This document shows positions 25,224-32,258 of a DNA stretch of 64,000 bases, piece by piece. This stretch comes from Streptomyces flavofungini (GTDB taxonomy: Bacteria; Actinomycetota; Actinomycetes; Streptomycetales; Streptomycetaceae), in the NCBI RefSeq assembly GCF_030388665.1, contig NZ_CP128846.1, forward strand, positions 8,342,001-8,406,000. The letters run 5' to 3'. A program made the translations under genes and the position numbers. Each line of letters begins with the position of its first letter. The stretch's first letter is position 1. The notes beneath the pieces were generated by a model. That model was not told where the DNA came from. It was given only the letters and a program-made list of their open reading frames with translations, and searched no databases.

Positions 25224-26417
25224 TCAGCCGACCTCGACGGGCTCCCGTGCCGGGGCGGGCGCGGGGGCGTCGGAGGGGGCCGTGCGCCGCTTCAAGTCCG
25301 GTACGAGGGACAGCAGTCCGAGCACCGCGAGCCCGGCGCCGATCCACAGCGGCGCCCGCAGTCCGTAGGCGTCGATGGCCGGACCGCCGAGGGACGTGGC
25401 GATGATGATGCCGCCCGTGATGAACGACGAGTGGACGCTGTTGACCAGCGCGCCGGTGTTGCCCACGCGCTGCACGCGGGTCACCATCGCCGGGTTCATG
25501 GTGACGCCGACCAGACCGATGCCCAGCATCATCGCCACGGCCCCGACGGGCAGGTCCGCGAGGAGCGCGAAGCCGACCAGGAACGCGAAGTTCAGGAGCA
25601 GTCCGGTGACCAGGACCGGCAGCGTGTGCCGGTCGGCGAGGCGGCCGACGACGGTGTTGCCGATGAGGGTGGCCGCGCCGTACGCGACGAGCAGCACCGG
25701 CACCGTGCCGGTGGCGAAGCCCGTGATCTCGGTGAGGATCGGATTGAGGTAGCTGAATGCCGCGAACGTCGCGCCGATCACGAAGGTGCTGGTGGTGAGG
25801 GTGAGCCAGAGCCGGGCGCTCGTGAAGGCGCCGAGCTCCTCGCGCAGCGACCCGGCCTCGTCCGCGGCGCGCTCGACCCGCGGTACGCCCACGAAGGTGG
25901 CCGCTGCCGCGAGCACCGTCAGCAGGGTGATGGCCCAGAACGCCGCGCGCCAGCCCAGGTGTTCACCGACGACGGTGGCCAGCGGAAGGCCGAGGAGCGT
26001 GCCCAGCATGAGTCCGTTGAGGGCCACGGCGACGGCGCGGCCCCGTATCTCGGGGCGGGTGAGGCGGGTGGCCATGGAGATGCCCACGCCGAAGAAGGCC
26101 TGCGAGGCGACACCGGTGACGACGCGCGCCACGAGCATCGTCCAGTAGTCCGGGGCGAGGGCGGCGAGGACATTGCCGCCGAGGAAGATGCCGAACAGCA
26201 CCATCAGGGCCCGCTTCTGCGGGAGTTTCAGCAGGGCGACCGTCAGGAACGGGCCGCCGAAGGCCATCGCCACGGCGAAGGCGGTGATCAGATAGCCGAT
26301 CTCCGGGATCGTGGCGCCGAGCCCGTCGGCCATCTGCGGCATGAGTCCGGCGACGACGAACTCGCTGGTCACCATGGCGAAGATGCCTAGGGCCAGGACG
26401 TACACGGCGCGGGGCAT
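25224..26417 (-). CDS. MFS efflux transporter, DHA1 (12-helix) type
   Basis: This 397-residue integral membrane protein resembles Cmx/AraJ-type DHA1 exporters: VYVLALGIFAMVTSEFVVAGLMPQMA at helix 1 and ARVVTGVASQAFFGVGISMATRLTRPEIRGRAVAV containing motif B and the loop. Motif C is LGTLLGLPLATVVG. Likely an antiporter for a small drug or metabolite. ATG 26417 has AAGGAG upstream (reverse of ctcctt). It converges on the ROK gene and lies head-to-tail with a TetR gene at 26559-27158, which may control it. The 5' region (26450-26480) is AT-rich. Confidence 0.87.
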   Translation of the reverse strand: MPRAVYVLALGIFAMVTSEFVVAGLMPQMADGLGATIPEIGYLITAFAVAMAFGGPFLTVALLKLPQKRALMVLFGIFLGGNVLAALAPDYWTMLVARVVTGVASQAFFGVGISMATRLTRPEIRGRAVAVALNGLMLGTLLGLPLATVVGEHLGWRAAFWAITLLTVLAAAATFVGVPRVERAADEAGSLREELGAFTSARLWLTLTTSTFVIGATFAAFSYLNPILTEITGFATGTVPVLLVAYGAATLIGNTVVGRLADRHTLPVLVTGLLLNFAFLVGFALLADLPVGAVAMMLGIGLVGVTMNPAMVTRVQRVGNTGALVNSVHSSFITGGIIIATSLGGPAIDAYGLRAPLWIGAGLAVLGLLSLVPDLKRRTAPSDAPAPAPAREPVEVG

Positions 26418-26558
26418 GGTGCTGCTCCTTGGGGAGAGGTGGGGACGCGAGTCACAGTATTGGATAGGTCAGTACAAAATATGGGCACGGCTGATCGCGA
26501 TGGCGGCGGAGGGTGCTGCGCCGGTGGGTCCACCGAGGCGTTCCGCGAGCGGTGGGGG

Positions 26559-27158
26559 TCAGGGGCGCAGGGCGTCCAGGGCGGCGTCCGCGATGGAATC
26601 CAGGGCCGTGCGGTCCGCGCCCGCCTGGGCGGAGACGCGCATCCCGCCGATGGTGGCGTTGATGAACCGGGCGAGGGTGTCGGGATCGCGGCGGGTGGCG
26701 ATCGTGCCGTCGCGCTGCCCCGCTTCGAGGGCGACGCGCAACAGGCCGAGCCGGAAGCCGAGGTCGCGCTCGATCAGCGCGGCCGCCTCCGGGTCGCGCC
26801 GGGCCAGCTCCACGACGGTGTTGACGGTGAGGCAGCCGATGCTGCGCTCGTCCTCCGCGCGGTAGTCGAACTCGGTGTCGACGATCCGGGCGAGCAGGGC
26901 GCGGATCCGCTCCAGGCCGGAGCGTTCGGCGTCCTCCAGGATCTCGGCCTGGGGCACGCTCATCACGTCGATGTAGCGGGCCAGGGCCCGCCGGAACAGG
27001 TCGTGCTTGCTGGTGAAGGTGTTGTAGATGCTGCTGCGGCCCAGTCCGGTGGCTTCGCACAGGTCCTGGGTCGAGGTGGCCTCGTAGCCGTTCGCCCAGA
27101 AGGCGCGCATCGCCGCGTCCAGGGCCCGGTCCTCGTCGAACGTCCGTGGTCGGGCCAT
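26559..27158 (-). CDS. TetR-family transcriptional regulator
   Basis: This 199-residue regulator has the TetR helix-turn-helix at residues 20-45 (ATSTQDLCEATGLGRSSIYNTFTSKHDLF). The start at ATG 27158 (MARPRTFDEDRALDAAM) matches the family norm; open frame extends much further upstream but is not conserved-looking. A Cys at CLTVN near residue 100 lies in the ligand-binding half. It is divergent from a thioredoxin-reductase-like gene, with inverted repeats between them that could be its operator, and stands upstream of the DHA1 exporter gene. Confidence 0.9.
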   Translation of the reverse strand: MARPRTFDEDRALDAAMRAFWANGYEATSTQDLCEATGLGRSSIYNTFTSKHDLFRRALARYIDVMSVPQAEILEDAERSGLERIRALLARIVDTEFDYRAEDERSIGCLTVNTVVELARRDPEAAALIERDLGFRLGLLRVALEAGQRDGTIATRRDPDTLARFINATIGGMRVSAQAGADRTALDSIADAALDALRP

Positions 27159-27208
27159 GCGGGTACCGTAGCCGTTTTGGAACGTGTGATGCAATACGAC
27201 TCTCGAAG

Positions 27209-27228
27209 TTGCTGGTTCAGCAAGCTTG
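27209..27228. promoter_or_regulatory. Inverted repeats, candidate TetR operator
   Basis: TTGCTG-GTT-CAGCAA (27209-27223) has perfect 6-bp arms and overlaps the 8-bp palindrome CAAGCTTG (27221-27228). The pair lies 50 nt upstream of the oxidoreductase ATG and 51 nt upstream of the TetR ATG, centrally between the divergent starts. Confidence 0.45.
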
Positions 27229-27277
27229 TTTGCGTCCCTGGGGAGAGTGGCGCATGGTCGTGGTGGAGGTGACAGCC

Positions 27278-28264
27278 ATGAACTCTCAACTGGGTGACGT
27301 GTACGACGTGGTGGTGATCGGCGGTGGCGCCGCCGGTCTGAACGGTGCGCTGGTGCTGGCCAGGGCGCGCAGGTCCGTGGTGGTCCTGGACGCGGGAGCC
27401 CCGCGCAACGCCCCGGCCGACGCGGTGCACGGACTGTTCGCGCGGGAGGGCACGCCGCCCGCCGAGCTCCTTGAGCGCGGCCGGGCCGAGGTGCGCGGTT
27501 ACGGCGGGCAGGTGGTGTCCGGCGAGGTCGACGAGGTGACCAGGGACGGGGACGGCTTCGTGGTCGGCCTGGCCGACGGCCGGACCGTGCGGGCACGCCG
27601 GGTGCTCGTGGCGACCGGCCTGGTCGACGAGCTTCCCGATGTGCCGGGGGTGCGCGAGCGGTGGGGCCGGGACGTGCTCCACTGCCCGTACTGCCACGGC
27701 TGGGAGGTGCGGGACAAGGCCATCGGCGTGCTCGCGGGCGGGCCGATGTCCTTGCACCAGACCCTGCTGCTGCGGCAGTGGAGCGCCGACATCACGTACT
27801 TCGCGCACACCGCGGACCCGCTGACCGACGAGGACGCGGAGCGGCTCGCCGCCCGCGGCATCCGCGTGGTGGAAGGGGAGGTCGCGGCCCTGGAGGTCGT
27901 CGACGACCGGATCGTGGGCCTGCGGCTGGCCGACGGCGGGCTCGTGCCCCGGGAGGCCGTGGTCGTCGGGCCGCGGATGGTGGCGCGCGTCGGCTTCCTG
28001 AAGGGGCTCGGGGTGGAGCCGGTGCCGCACCCCGCGGGCGAGTACGTGCCCGCGGACGCCACGGGCCGCACCGAAGCGCCCGGCGTGTGGATCGCGGGCA
28101 ACGCGTCGGACCTGTCCGCGCAGGTCGGCGGGGCCGCGGCGGCGGGGGCGTTCGCGGCGGCGCAGATCAACGCCGACCTGGTGAACGAGGACACGGAGCG
28201 GGCGGTCGCCGCTTACCGGCAGGGGTCGGCCGGCCCCCGTCTCACTGGGGCCACACGACCCTGA
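27278..28264 (+). CDS. Thioredoxin-reductase-like NAD(P)/FAD oxidoreductase
   Basis: This 328-residue flavoprotein has an FAD Rossmann motif (DVVVIGGGAAGLNGALVLARA), the redox-active disulfide motif CPYCHGWE near residues 131-138, an NAD(P) motif region (VLAGGPMSLHQTLLL), and the closing GVWIAGNASDLSAQVGGAAAAGAFAA. The CPYCHGWE motif places it with the bacterial thioredoxin-reductase-like and GliT/HlmI-type dithiol oxidases, rather than canonical TrxB (CATC). ATG 27278 has a GGTGGAGG site. It is divergent from TetR. Its 3' end overlaps the convergent phosphotriesterase gene by 23 nt. Confidence 0.88.
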   Translation: MNSQLGDVYDVVVIGGGAAGLNGALVLARARRSVVVLDAGAPRNAPADAVHGLFAREGTPPAELLERGRAEVRGYGGQVVSGEVDEVTRDGDGFVVGLADGRTVRARRVLVATGLVDELPDVPGVRERWGRDVLHCPYCHGWEVRDKAIGVLAGGPMSLHQTLLLRQWSADITYFAHTADPLTDEDAERLAARGIRVVEGEVAALEVVDDRIVGLRLADGGLVPREAVVVGPRMVARVGFLKGLGVEPVPHPAGEYVPADATGRTEAPGVWIAGNASDLSAQVGGAAAAGAFAAAQINADLVNEDTERAVAAYRQGSAGPRLTGATRP

Positions 28265-29195
28265 ACGCCCGCCCCGGGTTCACGGTGACGATCCGGTCCA
28301 CCAGTTCCTTGCCCACGGCCGACTCCAGGCGCGGCCGTACCCGGCGCAGCAGATGCGGCATCCCCGGGCCGCCGTTCACGGACCGGGCTCCGGCGGTCGT
28401 CGTGTCGCCGCCCAGCAGGAGCTGATCGCCGTGCCCGGCGCCGACGAGGGCGCGCACCGCGTCCGGCATCCGCCAGTCCGTGGCGTGGTTGGCCCGTGAG
28501 GGTCCGTCAAAGGCCAGCCAGGCGCCCGCCGATGCCGCTTCCCGGTGCACTTCCAGGTCCGGGGCGCGGTTGAGGTGCCCGAGGATCACCTTGTCCGGCG
28601 GGACCTCCAACGCGCCGCACAGCAGGTCGAGTACGTCGAGGGCGCCGGTGCCGAGTTCGAGGTGGACGGCGATGGGCGCGCCCGTCGCGAGGTGGGCACC
28701 GGCCGCCGCGGTCATCGTCCAGCGGGCGTGCGCGTCCAGGCCGTGGAAGCCGCCCGCGACCTTGATCAGTCCGGCCCGTACGCCGCTGTCGCCGATGCCT
28801 TGCGTGAGTTCGCGCACGAACAGCGCCGCGAGGACGTCGGGGTCCCCGGCGCCCAGCTCCGCGAGGAGTTCCGGGGAGTAGTGCACCGCCTGGTGCAGCC
28901 CGGTGGCCGCCACGATCCCCACGCCGGTCGTGCGCGCGAGGCCGGGCAGCTCGGCTGCGTGCCGCCCCATGCCGTGCGGGGTCCACTGCACGACGCTCCG
29001 CCCGCCCTCGGCGCGGAACGCGGCCAGCTCGGCCGCGGCGGCGGCCACGGAGTCCAGCTCCTGGCCCGGGAGTTGCGGGCTCCGCAGGAAGAGGTGGTCG
29101 TGGGCGTCGCAGACCCCCAGCTCACCGGGGTCGACATCACCGAGGACGGTGCGCACGGCGGCCGTGTCCGTGCCAGGCGCCTGTGTGCTCACCAC
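28242..29195 (-). CDS. Phosphotriesterase-family metal-dependent hydrolase
   Basis: This 317-residue protein is an amidohydrolase-fold member of the phosphotriesterase (PhP) family. Metal ligands are visible: HDH in CDAHDHLF, K in GLIKVAGG (normally carbamylated), His in PIAVHLELGTG, His in ILGHLNR, and Asp in LLLGGDTTT. Substrates of such proteins are often lactones or organophosphate-like esters. GTG 29195 and GTG 29192 are adjacent possible starts; the second overlaps the DUF4865 stop. The gene is therefore coupled to DUF4865 upstream. Confidence 0.88.
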   Translation of the reverse strand: MVSTQAPGTDTAAVRTVLGDVDPGELGVCDAHDHLFLRSPQLPGQELDSVAAAAAELAAFRAEGGRSVVQWTPHGMGRHAAELPGLARTTGVGIVAATGLHQAVHYSPELLAELGAGDPDVLAALFVRELTQGIGDSGVRAGLIKVAGGFHGLDAHARWTMTAAAGAHLATGAPIAVHLELGTGALDVLDLLCGALEVPPDKVILGHLNRAPDLEVHREAASAGAWLAFDGPSRANHATDWRMPDAVRALVGAGHGDQLLLGGDTTTAGARSVNGGPGMPHLLRRVRPRLESAVGKELVDRIVTVNPGRAFRVVWPQ

Positions 29196-29776
29196 GCCCG
29201 CCCCCGCCCCACCCGCTCCAGCTCCGGCGTCGAGCAGCGCAGCACCTGGAACACCTCACCGCTCGCCCGCGCTTGCCCGCCCTCGGTCCACAGCGAGAAC
29301 GTCACCGCCTCCCAGTGCCGCGGATCCACCGCGACCAGCACGCCCACGGCCCCGTCCCGCGCGGCCAACGTCCTTGCCTCGGCGAGCAGTTCCTCCGCGA
29401 GATCCGTGGTGCGGGTGCCCTCGGGGACGGTCCTGCGGTGCCGCACGGCGCTGACCGGCCGGCCGCCGGCCGCGCCCCCGTGCTCGTACCCCACCGCCAT
29501 CCAGTGCTGCACCACCGGCCGCCCGAAGTCGTCGCACAGGCCCTGGAATCCGCGACCCCACAGGAACGAGCCCAGGCCTTCGTCCGTGTTCCAGAGGTAG
29601 AACGGCGCGTACTGGTTCACGGGTGAGCCGTCGACGCCGCGTTCGCGCATCAGGTACGCCTTGAAGCCCAACCCCGGGAAGGCGTCGAGGAGATGGCCCT
29701 TCGTGGCCACGCGCTCGCGTATGACGCCCATGTCGTAGTCGGCGGGCAGAGTGATCTCGTACTGCTTGGCATGCAT
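29189..29776 (-). CDS. DUF4865-family protein
   Basis: This 195-residue protein matches DUF4865 by its start and core (MHAKQYEITLPADYDMGVIRERV, then FKAYLMRERG, then NQYAPFYLWNTDEGLGSFLWG). The family has no known biochemical role; the fold may be related to monooxygenase-type dimeric barrels. It is usually found beside small hydrolases and regulators. Here it overlaps the start of the phosphotriesterase-like gene and follows a cupin gene on the same strand, which suggests a small detoxification or degradation operon. Confidence 0.85.
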   Translation of the reverse strand: MHAKQYEITLPADYDMGVIRERVATKGHLLDAFPGLGFKAYLMRERGVDGSPVNQYAPFYLWNTDEGLGSFLWGRGFQGLCDDFGRPVVQHWMAVGYEHGGAAGGRPVSAVRHRRTVPEGTRTTDLAEELLAEARTLAARDGAVGVLVAVDPRHWEAVTFSLWTEGGQARASGEVFQVLRCSTPELERVGRGRAW

Positions 29777-29821
29777 GCGTGCTCCAGGGGAGGTGCGGGG
29801 CGGGGTGGGACCAGGCGAGCC

Positions 29822-30223
29822 TCAGGCGGTCGGTGGGTACTCCGGGTCGGGGACGAGCTCCTCCCAGGTGACCGTCGCGCCGTCGGCCGCCGCCTCGACA
29901 ACGGCGAGATGCGTCATGAACGTGCGCGGTCCGGCCCCGTGCCAGTGGCGCTCGCCCGGCTCGATCCAGACGGTGTCACCCGCCCGGATGGGCTCGACGG
30001 GGCCGCCGTCGCGCTGCACGAACCCCTCGCCCTCGGTCACGTGCAGGACCTGGCCGTGCGGGTGGCGGTGCCAGGCGGTGTGGGAGCCGGGGGCGAAGTG
30101 GACGCTGAACACCCGGACCCGGGAAGGCGGTTCGGGGTGAGCGATCTCGTCGAGCCAGACGGTGCCGGTGAAGTTCTCGGCGGGGCCCTGCTTGCTGGCG
30201 GGGCGGGTGCGGGTGATGTGCAC
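29822..30223 (-). CDS. Cupin-domain protein
   Basis: This 133-residue single cupin has both conserved motifs: motif 1 GSHTAWHRHPHGQVLHVTEGEG, with His-X-His and Glu metal ligands, and motif 2 PGERHWHGAGP with the last His. It begins with SKQGPAENFTGTV, as in carboxymuconolactone-associated cupins (TehB-like/quercetin-type). It probably binds a metal and modifies or senses a small molecule. It is first in a minus-strand group with DUF4865 and the phosphotriesterase-like gene. Confidence 0.9.
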   Translation of the reverse strand: MHITRTRPASKQGPAENFTGTVWLDEIAHPEPPSRVRVFSVHFAPGSHTAWHRHPHGQVLHVTEGEGFVQRDGGPVEPIRAGDTVWIEPGERHWHGAGPRTFMTHLAVVEAAADGATVTWEELVPDPEYPPTA

Positions 30224-30261
30224 GGGTGGGGTCCTTGACTCGCTGGATGAGCACGGAAGTC

Positions 30262-30327
30262 GAGTGGGAGGGGGTGAGAGGGACGGGAGGAGGTGAGGTG
30301 AGGGGAGGTGAGGGGAGAGGGAGCGGG
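30262..30327. repeat. Purine-rich tract with GAGGTGAGGGGAG repeats
   Basis: About 66 nt on the plus strand are nearly all purines, with repeated GGTGAGGGGAG-like units. It lies between the cupin start and the TetR stop on the minus strand. Such homopurine tracts can adopt unusual DNA structure; a function is not indicated. Confidence 0.5.
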
Positions 30328-30331
30328 CGAT

Positions 30332-30376
30332 TGCTCAGGGGCGCGGCGCGATCAGCTGCTCAGGGGCGCGGCGCGA
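30332..30376. repeat. 20-bp direct repeat across the TetR stop
   Basis: A 20-bp sequence is present at 30332-30351 and again at 30357-30376, 25 bp apart. The second copy holds the last codons and stop of the TetR gene; the first holds a duplicated stop-like segment. It is a small local duplication. Confidence 0.55.
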
Positions 30377-30920
30377 GCAGCGCGAGCAACCCCCGTGTCC
30401 CCGCCTCGAACGCCTCCGGCGAGCCCGTCGCGCGGGCGAGCACATAGCCGCCCTGCACCGTCGCGACGATCGCGGACGCCGTCTCGCCCGCGTCCAGCGA
30501 GGCGCTGAACTCGCCCCGTTCCACGCCTTCCTGGACGATCTCCGCGAGCCGTCCGCGCAGCCACTCCAGGGTCTCGGTGACCGGCGCCCGCAGCTCGTCG
30601 CTCGCGATCACGTCGGGGTCCATCGTCAGCCGCCCGACCGGGCAGCCGCGCAGTACGTCCCGCTCACGCCGGAGGTAGGAGGCGACGCGGTCGTACGCCG
30701 GTCCGTCACCGGCGAGGGACGCCTCCGCCGTGGCACGCATCTCCTGGGCGGTGCGGCGGATCGCCGCGAGGGCGAGATCCGGCTTGCCCGCGAAGTGGTG
30801 GTACATGCTGCCCTGGCCCGCGCCCGCGTGCTGCTGGATCGCCTTGGGGCTGGTGCCGACGTAGCCGCGCTCCCACAGGAGTTCCCGCGTGGACTCGATC
30901 AGACGCTCCGGAGTGCTCAT
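30360..30920 (-). CDS. TetR-family transcriptional regulator
   Basis: This 186-residue regulator has the TetR helix-turn-helix at residues 20-45 (GYVGTSPKAIQQHAGAGQGSMYHHFAGKPDL), typical of the YxAF/AcnR-like group with GSMYHHF. A Cys in LRGCPVGRL is in the effector half. ATG 30920 is the canonical start, although an in-frame extension reaches ATG 30935. A near-perfect 22-bp palindrome lies 8-29 nt upstream, so autorepression is very likely. The SHOCT/ABC operon is divergent, 260 nt away, and may also be controlled. Confidence 0.9.
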   Translation of the reverse strand: MSTPERLIESTRELLWERGYVGTSPKAIQQHAGAGQGSMYHHFAGKPDLALAAIRRTAQEMRATAEASLAGDGPAYDRVASYLRRERDVLRGCPVGRLTMDPDVIASDELRAPVTETLEWLRGRLAEIVQEGVERGEFSASLDAGETASAIVATVQGGYVLARATGSPEAFEAGTRGLLALLAPRP

Positions 30921-30927
30921 GAGCCGA

Positions 30928-30949
30928 CTGTACATACTAATAGGTACAG
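30928..30949. promoter_or_regulatory. 22-bp palindrome, probable TetR operator
   Basis: Arms CTGTAC (30928-30933) and GTACAG (30944-30949) flank a 10-nt AT-rich centre in which TA steps are also placed symmetrically. It lies 8 nt upstream of the TetR start in an otherwise GC-rich region. Confidence 0.7.
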
Positions 30950-31021
30950 AAGTCCAGGTGAGGGGCGCGGACAGGCGCTGAGGCCCGTCCTTCCGTACCG
31001 GAGAAGCAGGCGGCGCCGGGC

Positions 31022-31045
31022 CGCGTACTCCCCGGGGGGTACGCG
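31022..31045. promoter_or_regulatory. 24-bp near-palindrome upstream of the ABC operon
   Basis: This site is palindromic over 24 bp with one mismatched pair; its core TACTCCCCGGGGGGTA (31026-31041) has the same layout as the element at 14237-14252 upstream of a two-component operon. It lies 135 nt before the first gene of the ABC operon. Confidence 0.6.
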
Positions 31046-31179
31046 CACTGCCGCTGGCCGTACGACGACTTCGCGGCGCCCGGCGAGGAGCCTCGAAAGC
31101 GAACCGAACCAGTGCGTACCGAGGGGCAGAAGCCCTGGTCACGCGGCTGGTCCACCCGCTTCCCGAGGAGATGGACACC

Positions 31180-31458
31180 ATGCGGACCCTGGCATTCGAC
31201 GGCGGACCCGGCCCTTGGATCCTGTTCTTCCCACTGATCTGGGCCGCCGTCGTCATCGGCGTCGTGACCTTCCTGCGCCGCACCGTCCGGCGCGGCCGGC
31301 GCGGACCCTGGCGGATGGGCGGCAGCGACGACAAGTCGCCGATCGCCGTGCTCGGCCACCGCTTCGCCGCCGGTGAGATCGACGAGGACGAGTACTGGCG
31401 TCGACTGAGCGTCCTCGACGAGGAGTTCGGCCGCGCCCCGAAGGGCGGCAGGGCATGA
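31180..31458 (+). CDS. Small membrane protein with SHOCT domain
   Basis: This 92-residue protein has one membrane helix (PWILFFPLIWAAVVIGVVTFL), a basic linker (RRTVRRGRRGPWR), and a C-terminal SHOCT motif (LGHRFAAGEIDEDEYWRRLSVLDE). SHOCT segments are short oligomerisation motifs often placed next to membrane complexes. GAGGAG lies 9 nt before ATG 31180, which is why I prefer it over ATG 31171. Its stop overlaps the ATG of the ABC ATPase gene (ATGA), so it is the first gene of a coupled three-gene operon. Confidence 0.87.
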   Translation: MRTLAFDGGPGPWILFFPLIWAAVVIGVVTFLRRTVRRGRRGPWRMGGSDDKSPIAVLGHRFAAGEIDEDEYWRRLSVLDEEFGRAPKGGRA

Positions 31459-32258
31459 ACACCGCCACCCTCCGGCAGCGGTCCGACGCCCCGGACGCCG
31501 CGCGGGTCGAGGCCGCCGTGAAGGTCTACGGCTCCTCCTCGGACACCGCCGTCACCGCCCTCGACGGCGTGAGCGTCGGCTTCCCCGCCGGACGCTTCAC
31601 CGCGATCATGGGCCCGTCGGGCTCGGGCAAGTCCACGCTGATGCACTGCGCGGCCGGTCTGGACACCCTGACCTCGGGGTCCGCGTACATCGGCGACACC
31701 GAGCTCGGCCCTCTCGACGACCGGCGTCTGACCCTGCTGCGCCGGGACCGCGTCGGCTTCGTCTTCCAGGCCTTCAACCTGGTGCCCACGCTGACCGTCG
31801 CCGAGAACATCACCCTGCCGATGGACCTGGCCGGGCGGCGCTTCGACCGGGAGAGCCTGGAGTGGACGGACGCCCTCATCGACGTCGTCGGCCTGCGCGA
31901 CCGGCTCCGCCACCGCCCCGCCGAACTCTCCGGCGGTCAGCAGCAACGCGTCGCCGTGGCACGGGCGTTCGCCGGCCGCCCCGACGTCGTCTTCGCCGAT
32001 GAGCCCACCGGCAACCTCGACTCCCGCTCCGGCGAGGAGGTCCTCGGCCTGCTCGGCCGCGCGGTGCGCGAGATGGGCCGCACCGTCGTCATGGTCACCC
32101 ACGACCCCGTGGCCGCCGCCCACGCCGACGAGGTCGTCTTCCTCGCCGACGGGCGCCTCGTGGACCGCATGGCGGCACCCACGGCCGACAAGGTCCTCGA
32201 CCGCCTGAAGGCGTTCGACACGCGCTCCGCCACGACTCAGGAAGGAGCACCCTCATGA
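31455..32258 (+). CDS. ABC transporter ATP-binding protein (MacB/LolD-like)
   Basis: This 267-residue ATPase has Walker A GPSGSGKST, Q-loop FVFQAFNLVPTLT, signature LSGGQQQRVAVARA, Walker B VVFADEPTGNLDS and the H-loop VTHDP. The sequence layout, including NLDSRSGEEVLGLL, fits the MacB/LolD/FtsE type that works with FtsX-fold permeases. It probably powers the large permease encoded next, to which it is coupled by an ATGA overlap. Such systems perform mechanotransmission, such as moving lipoproteins, exporting peptides or responding to cell-envelope antibiotics. Confidence 0.95.
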   Translation: MNTATLRQRSDAPDAARVEAAVKVYGSSSDTAVTALDGVSVGFPAGRFTAIMGPSGSGKSTLMHCAAGLDTLTSGSAYIGDTELGPLDDRRLTLLRRDRVGFVFQAFNLVPTLTVAENITLPMDLAGRRFDRESLEWTDALIDVVGLRDRLRHRPAELSGGQQQRVAVARAFAGRPDVVFADEPTGNLDSRSGEEVLGLLGRAVREMGRTVVMVTHDPVAAAHADEVVFLADGRLVDRMAAPTADKVLDRLKAFDTRSATTQEGAPS

